64,000 bases of DNA, taken from positions 40,683,501 to 40,747,500 of the forward strand of contig CM048846.1 of assembly GCA_026545225.1 (NCBI GenBank), written 5' to 3'. Shown here one piece after another: positions 55,806 through 64,000 of the stretch. The notes beneath the pieces were generated by a model, which searched no databases, was not told the origin of the DNA, and saw only the letters and a list, made by a program, of their open reading frames with translations. Position numbers and translations under genes: made by a program. Positions within the stretch are counted from its first letter, which is position 1. Each line of letters begins with the position of its first letter. Source of the DNA: Cornus controversa (Eukaryota; Streptophyta; Magnoliopsida; Cornales; Cornaceae).

Positions 55806-57240
55806 ATTATTGCTTCCAATCTCACAAATGATCAAGAGTTGGAACTCCTACAAGTGCTAAAAGAGCACAAGGAAGTAATAGGCTGGAGTGTGGCAGATCT
55901 TAAGGGAATAGATCCTTCTATTTGTATGCACCACATACACTGGGAAGAGGATGCCAAGACCTCAAGGGAGGCACAACGTAGATTAAATCCAAATATGAAG
56001 GACATTGTCATGAAGGAGGTGGTGAAGTTACTAGATGCGGGGATCATATACCCCATCTCTGATAGCAAGTGGGTTAGTCCCACTCAAGTGGTTCCAAAGA
56101 AGTCAGGTATTACGGTGCAACCAAATGATAAGGGTGAATTAGTTCTCCAACGCACCACCACGGGCTAGAGAGTGTGCATAGATTATAGGAAATTAAATTC
56201 AGCCACTTGGAAAGATCACTTCCCCCTCCCATTTATTGATCAAATCTTGGAGAGATTAGCCGGGCAAAGTTTTTATTATTTTTTAGATGGATATTCTGGC
56301 TATAATCAGGTTGCTATAGACCCGAGGGACCAAGAGAAAACCACCTTTACATGTCCCTTCGGCACATTTGCTTATAGACGCATGCCCTTTGGGTTGTGCA
56401 ATGCACCGGCAACTTTTCAACGGTATATGATGTCTATCTTCTCGGACATGGTGGAAAAATTCTTAGAAGTATTCATGGATGATTTTTCCATTTTTGGGCC
56501 TTCATTTGAATCATGCCTCCAAAATCTATCCCGTGTTCTCAAACGATGTCGAGAGACCAACCTAATTCTTAGTTGGGAAAAGAGCCATTTTATGGTTCAA
56601 GAGGGTATTATCCTGGGGCACATTGTATCTAAGAGAGGAATAGAGGTTGATAAAGCCAAGGTTGAACTCATTTCCAAGCTTCTTCCACCATCAACGGTGA
56701 GAGAGATTCGTTCATTCCTTGGGCATGCGGGCTTTTATCGTCGTTTCATCAAGGACTTTAGCAAGATCTCTCGGCCTTTGTGTCGCCTTCTTGAAAAAGA
56801 GTCTTGCTTTACCTTTGATGAAGCGTGCCTTAACGCTTTTAAAAAACTCCGCACCATGCTTACAACCGCTCCAATTCTAATCCCTCCAAATTGGGCTCTC
56901 CCATTTGAGATCATATGTGATGCATCCGACTATGCCATGGGTGCGGTCTTAGGGCAACGAGTAGACAAACTGCCACATGTCATCTACTACGCAAGTAAAA
57001 CCCTTTCCGAGGCTCAAATCAATTATACCACAACGGAAAAGGAGTTGCTTGCGGTAGTATTTGTATTAGACAAGTTTCGAGCTTATTTATTAGGTTCAAA
57101 GGTCATAGTCTATTCGGACCATGCTGCCCTCCGGCATCTTTTGGCCAAAAAGGACACCAAGCCTAGGTTGATCCGATGGATACTCTTATTGCAAGAGTTC
57201 AATTTTGAGATTAGAGACAAAAAGGGAACTGAAAATGTGG
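55806..57240 (+). pseudogene. Element B reverse transcriptase and RNase H, broken
   Basis: Resumes after the solo LTR. RT has [65 protein letters not shown] and FMDDFSIFG. Then come the connection domain, RNase H ([28 protein letters not shown]) and ADHLSRI. RT and RNase H copy RNA into DNA in the particle. Most of the region is readable; still a broken polyprotein. Confidence 0.9.
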
Positions 57241-57339
57241 TGGCTGACCACCTCTCTAGAATTCTTGTTGAATCCCTCCATAATTCCATTCCAGTTTGTG
57301 AATCCTTCCCGGATGAACAACTCTTTGTCATTTCTTAAG

Positions 57340-58620
57340 AGAGTATCCCTTGGTATGCAGATGTGGTTAATTACTTGGCAACCGGTAAAATACCATCTTC
57401 TTGGACCAAACAAGAGAAGGATCGTTTTCTCTCCCAATCACGATCATATTATTGGGACGATCCTCAATTGTTCAAATATTGCCCCGATCAAATAATTCAA
57501 AAGTGTGTACCCAACAGTGAATTCCAAAGCATTCTCAAATTTTGTCATACACTCACTTGTGGGGGACACTTTAGTGCTAAGAAAACCGCAGCAAAAATTC
57601 TACAATACGGATTTTTCTGGCCAACGCTTCATCGGGATGCATATTCATTCTGCCGCTCTTGTGACCGATGTCAGCGCCTCGGCGCGATGTCTCGGAAGGA
57701 CATGATGCCTCTTAACCCTATTCTTATTATTGAGATGTTTGATGTGTGGGGCATTGACTTCATGGGACCATTTCCACCTTCTACTAATCATGAGTACATA
57801 CTTGTGGTGGTGGACTACGTATCTAAGTGGATAGAGGCCGTTGCTACCAAAACCAATGATCACGCAGTCGTGGTTAAGTTCATTCAACCTAATATTTTTA
57901 GCCGGTTTGGTACGCCTCGAGCCATCATCAGTGACGGAGGTAAACATTTCTGTAACCGGTTCCTTCGAACCTTGCTTACCAAATACTCCGTCACACATAA
58001 AGTAGCCACCCCATACCATCCTCAAACTAGTGGCCAAGTAGAGGTATCTAATAGGGAGATTAAGAACATTCTTCAGAAAACTGTTCGGCCTGACCGGAAA
58101 GATTGGTCATTGTGACTAAACGATGCATTATGGGCATACCGAACCGCATATAAAACTCCCATTGGAATGTCACCTTATCGGTTGGTTTATGGCAAAGCGT
58201 GCCATCTTTCGATCGAATTGGAGCACAAAGCTATGTGGGCCACTAAAACTTTCAATTTTGACATGCAAAAGGCCGGATCTAATCGAAAGCTTCAATTAAA
58301 TGAATTGGAAGAATTGCGACATGACGCGTATGAGAACGCTAAAATCTATAAGGCAAAGTCCAAAGCCTTTCATGATCGTAATATTCAAGTCAAAACTTTT
58401 TTGCTGGGCCAAAAAGTATGGTTGTACAACTCACGCCTCCATTTGTTTCCCAGAAAACTTCGCTCCCGTTGGGATGGTCCATTTTTGGTTAATTCCGTCG
58501 CTCCCCACAGAGCGGTGGAATTAAAGGACTTGAAAGACGGCTCGTTGTTCAAAGTAAACGGGCAGCACTTAAAAGTGTACGTGGATGACTAAGTCACCAC
58601 CGAATACGTGGATGTCGTCA
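57340..58620 (+). pseudogene. Element B integrase, broken
   Basis: Contains the HHCC zinc-finger region ([19 protein letters not shown]...[12 protein letters not shown]), the catalytic core ([54 protein letters not shown]) and the C-terminal domain ([14 protein letters not shown]). Integrase joins the cDNA to host DNA. Not intact as part of gag-pol. Confidence 0.88.
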
Positions 58621-59236
58621 CTTTGACGGATCCCGTATATTTTGACTCATGAGCCGATCCGAACGTCATGCCATAGACGTGTAAGGTGGCATAGCTGTGG
58701 TAGCTATCATGCTTCCATGATGTCCCTTTAATCCAAAGTAAAGGTTGTGTATCTAAGCAATTTAGTATCTAATTCCCAAAAATCCAAGTCCCTGAAGCAT
58801 AACTTAAGCTGGCTATTTTTGAGCATCTCGATTGATCGAAACTAGATCTCGATCAATCGAGATTTTGATTGATCGAGATTTTGGTCTCGATTGATCGAAA
58901 AATTGCAGAGAGTTGAGAAGTCCAAAAGTCCCGAGAGGTAGTATTCTTCGATAGCACTTCGATTGGTCTTCGATCGATCGAAAATTTTGATTGATCGAAA
59001 GAAAATTTCGATTGATCGAAATAAATTTTCGATTGATCGAATTAAAAGTCTCGATTCATTGAAGAAATCTCGATTGATCGACGAGGAACTCTCGATTGAT
59101 CGAAGTTGATTTCGATCGATCGAAGCTGATTTCGATTGATCGAAGTGAGATTTCAATTAATCGAAATCTCGACTAATCAATATGCACATCTCGATTAATC
59201 GAGATGCACGCGATGCCTGCATGTGAGCCGAACTCT
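58621..59236 (+). other. Element B region after integrase, with palindrome cluster
   Basis: Non-coding. Bases 58621-58815 match element A's region after integrase in opposite orientation. From 58820 to 59215 lies the largest TCGAT palindrome cluster in the window. Confidence 0.7.
58820..59215. repeat. TCGATYRATCGA palindrome cluster 4 (element B, after integrase)
   Basis: More than fifteen units in about 400 bp, such as ATCTCGATTGATCGAA, TTTCGATTGATCGAAA, TTCGATCGATCGAA and ATCTCGATTAATCGAGAT, spaced about 20-25 bp. Many are perfect palindromes of 12-18 bp. Confidence 0.88.
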
Positions 59237-59244
59237 TATTTAAA
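59237..59244 (+). promoter_or_regulatory. TATA-like box before the env-position gene
   Basis: TATTTAAA stands in a promoter-like setting, followed by a CT-rich leader (TTCCCTTCCTCCG) and a possible 5' splice site at 59467. It could start a separate transcript for the downstream gene. Inferred from sequence only. Confidence 0.35.
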
Positions 59245-59466
59245 CCGTTGGACTTCCCTCTCATTTTAAAAAACCATCTGACTTCTTCCCTTCCTCCGTG
59301 CGATCCAGAGTCTTTCCAAGAGCCATCCCGCGCTTGATCTTCCATTCCCGACCATCCACCGCCGTTCGTCATAGTCCGAGACCACCGCTATCACTCGCGC
59401 CATCTTCTCTTCGTGGCTGCAAGCGGGTCTTCATCTTTTGGTACCGATCATCATCTTCACCTTAAG

Positions 59467-59846
59467 GTAAGTGATGCATGGTTACATTTTGCGTACTTTC
59501 TCGCTATTTTTGATAGTTCTACGGCATAATAAACATAGTTAGATGATGTTGGGTGGGATTGGTGCATTTGCGATATTCGTAATGAGATTTTGTGTGTTTC
59601 GGGGGGTAGGAATACATGTATGGGTGAGATATTGCATTCTCTCTGTTTCAAATGCTTTCTGCATGGTTTGCGACTGCGACCTTTCGTCGGTTGCATCCGC
59701 TTACATTGCCTCTTTGAGAGCGAATTTTTTTTGAACTCATGTCAGCACCATGGACTAGGACCTCATTTTCACTTTTTTTTTATTCTTCTAGTTTATTCTT
59801 AGTTTAGCATTCCTTTTATTTACGTAATTTTTGGAATAAAGTGCAG
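59467..59846 (+). other. Possible 5' UTR intron of the env-position gene
   Basis: Donor TTAAG|GTAAGTG at 59467 and acceptor AAAGTGCAG ending at 59846, with T-rich sequence (CACTTTTTTTTTATTC) before the acceptor. The ATG of the gene follows 14 bases later, at 59861. Athila-type elements are known to express the third gene from spliced RNA; the acceptor could also be used with a donor near the 5' end of the element. Confidence 0.4.
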
Positions 59847-59860
59847 ACTGCTCCGAGATC

Positions 59861-60985
59861 ATGGCGAGGGTGAAGAATGCCCCCGGTTCAGTTAGAGACG
59901 TGCCCGGGCGAGCCTTCTGGTCTCGAAAGTTTCACCCGGAGCAGATTTTTGACTTGAGAGAGTTTGAGACGCGTCCCGACAACGCGTGGACTGTCACCGA
60001 GCTCAGGAGGCGTCGCCTCGACCGACTTTGTGTGCCTCCCACTGATGTAGCACACGAGCGCTTAGTGTAGGTCTTCTACGAGCGCATGACCTACTCCTGC
60101 ACAGCGCCAGACACATTAGAGACGGTCGTGGGCACCATGACTATTACGATTATGCCGAGCCGAATTGCGCAGATGCTCGGCATTCTTCACCAGCAGCCTC
60201 CAGACATGGTTGACCAGGACGGTCGACCGCTTTTCTGGGCCGCACTTCCAGCAGACACGACACTGTTCTCCATCATGATGGACATGTGTGGCAGGGCGTT
60301 TACCACGCCCAGTCATAACTGCACGTCCAAATCGATGTGCCCGAGCAGACTGTGGTTCCTGGACACCGTTCTCATGAAGAACGCGTGTCCCCTGCAGCAC
60401 GTGGCAGAGCGTAGAGGCGACCTCCTCCGTTGCCTTTATTCTTTCCACACGGGCACGTGGTTTTCTGTCCCATCACTGATATGGGGGCAGATGTTCAAGG
60501 TCTGGGATGGCCTCGTCAACAAGAGGATGAGGCGAGCAGCAAGTTGGCGGCTTCCCTTTCCTTTCCTCGTCGTCGCTTTTCTCAATAGTGCCAGTATACC
60601 GGTCAGTGATACTGACGTCCAGTTGGCACCGCCCACCCGCTTCACATCTACTCAGTGGGAGCGGGTGAGGCAGCACTTAGAGTGACAGGACCATCAGGGT
60701 GATCCACCAGACGATGTAGATATGGATGCCCCGGTGGAGATGGAGGAGGGAGAGCCTGCAGGGGATGGGTCTGAGGACGAGGAGATGGAGGAGGAGGAGA
60801 TGGATATGGCTGTAGAGCGGCACGACATCCTGGCGACGGGCTATTCCTGCCTGGCGGCTGATGTTGAGTGGCTCCAGCAGGGTTTTGACGAGCACGTCCA
60901 GGTGACGCAGATTCAGCTGGAGGGCATTCGTTCGGACATTTCTTCTCTAGCTCAGGGTCAGAGGGCGATTCTCGACGAGTTCTGA
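59861..60985 (+). pseudogene. Element B env-position gene (plant Transposase_32-like), broken
   Basis: GC-rich reading frame starting MARVKNAPGSVRDVPGRAF and containing a region like the 'putative plant transposon protein' family (HERLV, FYERMTY, TITIMPSRIAQMLGI) that is usual downstream of integrase in Athila relatives. The C-terminal part is acidic (EMEEEEMDMAVE). No signal peptide or clear membrane segment was seen, so an envelope function is not supported here. About two breaks. Its GC content is well above the rest of the element. Confidence 0.6.
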
Positions 60986-62857
60986 GCCTTCCGACAGGAC
61001 CTGCAGTTCCTATTTGCAGGACGAGCTTCCACCTCCACTTCTACTCCCACCGAGCCGCCACCACCACCACCCGCCCTCGAGTAGCTCTATATAGTTGCAC
61101 TGTCTGTTTTACTTTCTGTATTTTTCTTTCTTTATGTTGATAGGCCATGTTGGCCATGTTTTCTTTCATTTTTAGTTTTTTTTGTGTATTCCACATGCAT
61201 GTACGCGTTGTACTAAACTCATTTTTATATCTATGGAATACAGTTATCTTTTCTTTTATATCATGTCTTATCCTTACTGTTTTCATTTTTGCTTTCTGTC
61301 AATATTTCTGTTCTCTATACTTTGACTATGTATGTAGTACCACTTATCTAATTGTTATGTGCGATTCAGTTGATGATTTCCGTTTATTACCTCCTGGTTT
61401 CAATTCCCAATACTGTTGAGATTGCTTCAACACAGTATGGCCTTAATAAAGAAAGGCAGCCCCTTTGCGTGCTATATGTTAGCGTGCCTGGATAGTCAAT
61501 ATCTTATCGCATAGACCTCTTAGACAATTGGGAAACACCAGTTCAGACCCTTAGATATACAGTGATATTGGCATTGTCCGTTTGTGCATAATTATTTCAT
61601 TATGTTCTGTTTATCTACTTTTTGTTCCTTTTAATGCTCGTGGTATCCAGTTGGTGTTCTGTGCAGGTTTTCCTTATTTGCAGGATGACCGCTACTGTGG
61701 AATACCATTTTTGTCGCATTCTGCAATCCCGGTAACTTCTTTCCTTGTTCTTCTTGTCCAAACATTGGGGACAATGTTGCATATAAGTTTGGGGGTGCGG
61801 TATGCTATACCACTTGCATATGCATGCAATGTTCAGTCTTAGTATTGAGTGTCATTGTAGAGCAGTTTTTATATTTTTGCATGCTTGCTATGATGTCTTG
61901 CTTTTTAAAGGAAGTTCATTCGAATAAATGTCCGAGGTAAATGCAGCAGGTAATTAAGAACTTTAACATTGTAAATACCCGCACTTTTGCAAGCTATATA
62001 GTAGGCTAGAACGGTCTACATTTTTGTCCAATTACGAGCACGTATAGTTCTTGCCCTAAATTTGTCCTTAACCGCACAAATTCGCACACATGCATTTTAA
62101 ACTGTGGGGTATAATTCTGAGGGAGAATTTTGTAAATTTCTATTTTTATCTGAACAACTTAAAGAATATGTTCTTCCGGTTGTTGTAAAAAAAAAAAAAA
62201 TTTACAACAAGCCTTCTCACTCAATAAACCGGATCTCTTTGCCTCAAAGCAGGGAGTATTCGCGTATAAGTGTGCAAGGTTGAGCAGTAATAAGCGGGTG
62301 GCTTGCTTAAGCTCATCGCCTTGTAAGCTCGGTTATTAAGTCCGAGGGGTGCTTCTTCACCTAATGCCCTAAAGCCAGTTGGTTTGGGAGTCATTGGCCC
62401 AATGCCGCTACATGGGCTTACAAGAAAGCAAAAAGAGCTAAGCATTGCACGGTCATCCGCACATGAGCAATCATGAATGTTTTGTGATAATGAACAACGG
62501 TGTTGAGCGTTTTTCAATGAGTTTTTCTCTTAAAAATAGATTTGTTCATTTTCTTCTCCAAATATGACAAAATCACGCGCTAGAATGCATGTTCACTTTT
62601 CAAAGAGGATTTTGGGGTCGGAATTGATACGTTTGTTCGGACTAGCCATTATGTGGGGACCGTCGTTTATTTGTAGCTTGTGAAAGTCCATTTTTGCTAA
62701 TGACCACATATTTCTGTAATACTTGTTGCATTTGCCAAATGTGAAATGAACAGATGATCGCCCTTTATATAGTTGATGACTGAGCATGATTAAACTTTTG
62801 TGTAAGATAGTTAATTTCATTTTTGTAATATTGTATTGCTAAGGGACTAGCAATATG
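60986..62857 (+). other. Element B 3' non-coding region
   Basis: No gene seen. Contains a polypurine-like AAGTTTGGGGGTGCGG near 61785 preceded by CATTGGGGACAATGTTGC, a combination often found near the 3' end of Athila elements. Also a region near 62340-62420 (CCGAGGGGTGCTTCTTCACC, TTGGTTTGGGAGTCATTGG) and a 13-base A run at about 62188. Confidence 0.6.
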
Positions 62858-62871
62858 TAAGTTTAGGGGTG
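62858..62871 (+). other. Element B polypurine tract
   Basis: TAAGTTTAGGGGTG lies directly before the TG of the 3' LTR, the place where plus-strand DNA synthesis starts. A second similar tract is about 1.07 kb upstream. Confidence 0.65.
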
Positions 62872-64000
62872 TGATAAGTGTTCAATTCTATGCATTTGAA
62901 CCCTCTTTATTGCATATGTTAGTTTCATTTTTGCGTTTACCGAGATATGATTACGGTATTTTTGTGTTTTTGATGTATTGCAGGTCTTGGAGTAAATGGA
63001 GCAAAGTTTGAGGCTTTTTGCAGTTCAAGAGAAAAAATCAGAAATTGCAGCCAAAGGCATCTCGATCAATCGAGATGATGATCTCGATCAATCGAGATCT
63101 CGATTGATCGAGATCTCATTTCGATTGATCGAAATCTCGATCAATCGAGATCCAATCTCGATTGATCGAGATTCTGCAGAAACCACTTGGCCACTTGCTC
63201 ACCTGCTTTCCCACTTGCAACAAAATCCCCCTTTTTGCACGACTTAGAGGGATTGTCTGACTTGAACAAGACCCTTGGGGACCTTCTTGATACAAGGGAT
63301 ATATATAGTCATATATATATATATATGGTGGGCCCCAAGGTTGAAAAGGAAGCCAAAAAGTACAAAAAGAGCCATATCTCTCATATCTCACATATCTCTC
63401 AACACACACATCAGAGCAAGAGAAGGAGAGACATTAGGGAGAGAGGAGAAGGAGCTGAACCAGAACAAGAAGCTTCCTCTTCTCCATCAATGGAAGAGTG
63501 CAAGGCAACCATGAGCAACTAACTCTTCTACTAGGGTGTTGGTTTCAACCCCTAGCCATGTAAACTTGTTCCTTCTTGTAGCACTTGGGATTTGTAATTA
63601 AATGTTGATTATTTAGCCTAGTGATCATGTACACTAATACATTTCTTCTATATATTCATGTGGTTTTGGTTTTATTCTTGTCTTAGAATAGATTCTTCCA
63701 TATTAATGCCCAACCTTTGCATATTCCACAAGAAGTGCAAATGATGGCTAGATAATGGTGTTTAAATGAATGTGTGATGTTTACTTGTATAGACCATGCC
63801 AAGACAAGGTAGTTTGGATGCATGTAGGGTTCACTTAGAAAGTAGGGTAATTAGGTAGCTAGTTAGGTTGAAGAGCTATGCTTGTTGAAGATGGATTATG
63901 ATAGGTTAGCACACACATTGATCTTTTGATATGTCATTGAGGTCACAAGCCTAATGACATTGTTAGGCATTTAATTAATGAATCCCATGCTTGCTACACT
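62872..64000 (+). repeat. Element B 3' LTR, cut by the window end
   Basis: Starts TGATAAGTGTTCAATTC and follows the 5' LTR base for base except about 14 substitutions and a 22-bp extra palindrome unit near 63080. By comparison about 300 bp remain outside the window. Confidence 0.92.
63060..63172. repeat. TCGATYRATCGA palindrome cluster 5 (element B 3' LTR)
   Basis: Same cluster as in the 5' LTR with one additional GATGATCTCGATCAATCGAG unit. Because the LTRs were identical at insertion, this unit was gained or lost since then. Confidence 0.88.

Larger units (their letters stand above)
47154..64000 (+). mobile_element. Athila-like Ty3/gypsy element B, young LTRs, broken coding part
   Basis: Plus strand: 5' LTR 47154-48564, tRNA-Asp primer site, gag-pol, a long 3' region with an env-position gene, a polypurine tract and a 3' LTR from 62872 that runs past the window end. 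Without the solo LTR at 51644-55805 it would be about 12.9 kb, normal for Athila. The two LTRs differ at about 14 sites over 1.1 kb plus one 22-bp insertion (about 1.3%), so insertion was roughly 0.5-1.5 million years ago depending on the rate. The coding part has about half a dozen small breaks besides the solo LTR. Confidence 0.9.

Noticed and set aside
58820-59215. CRISPR or satellite array
   Set aside because: Palindromes are short and unevenly spaced with no unique spacers; better described as a cluster of palindromic motifs in a retroelement.
62872-64000. Frames of 97 and 111 codons in the LTR
   Set aside because: They recur in the same place in the 5' LTR and lack known domains; LTR non-coding sequence explains them.

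Overview
This window is from a plant nuclear genome, most likely a woody eudicot. The evidence is GT-AG introns with AT-rich sequence, an RPS2/At4g27190-type CC-NBS-LRR (CNL) gene with LRR exons that each begin after an in-phase intron, a fragment of the ribosomal protein eL42 gene, and nested plant transposons (Ty1/copia, Athila- and Tekay-like Ty3/gypsy, CACTA, Mutator-like). The species cannot be named from the sequence alone. No rRNA, tRNA or CRISPR array was seen.

Layout. 1-3599: 5' part of a decayed Ty1/copia element on the minus strand. 3600-7795: AT-rich intergenic DNA holding a foldback Mutator-like element (4806-5943) with a 9-bp target duplication. 7932-20142: a six-exon CNL gene (CC, NB-ARC, long LRR, acidic repeat tail) that carries two in-frame stop codons and so looks like a recent pseudogene. 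Its 5-kb second intron holds relics of older LRR exons and a Mutator-like MITE. 20143-24094: a duplicated 3'-UTR-like block, AT-rich DNA and a short unrecognised coding-like stretch. 24095-33924: a 9.83-kb CACTA transposon with perfect 25-bp ends and a TTC target duplication, holding a dead TNP1-type transposase exon and a 251-bp solo LTR/TRIM. 34307-34547: last two exons of a ribosomal eL42 gene (minus strand, broken), joined to a truncated second CNL copy (34707-36708). 36740-37555: a GACACG-rich element with inverted ends.

37556-64000 is nested retrotransposon DNA: a Tekay-like LTR/gag fragment (minus), an Athila-like element A (minus, 39981-47153), and a second Athila-like element B (plus, 47154 to beyond the window end). 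B seems to have landed in A's 5' LTR and has itself received a 4.16-kb solo LTR (51644-55805). All these retroelements are broken fossils.

The main points of interest are how the CNL gene appears to have grown (repeated duplication of exon+intron modules, and an in-frame acidic minisatellite at the C-terminus), the eL42/CNL junction, hairpin minisatellite units with paired base changes in the solo LTR, TCGAT-type palindrome clusters shared by unrelated LTR elements, and an env-position gene in element B with a promoter-like TATA box and intron of its own. Domain calls rest on motif recognition by eye; no database search was run.
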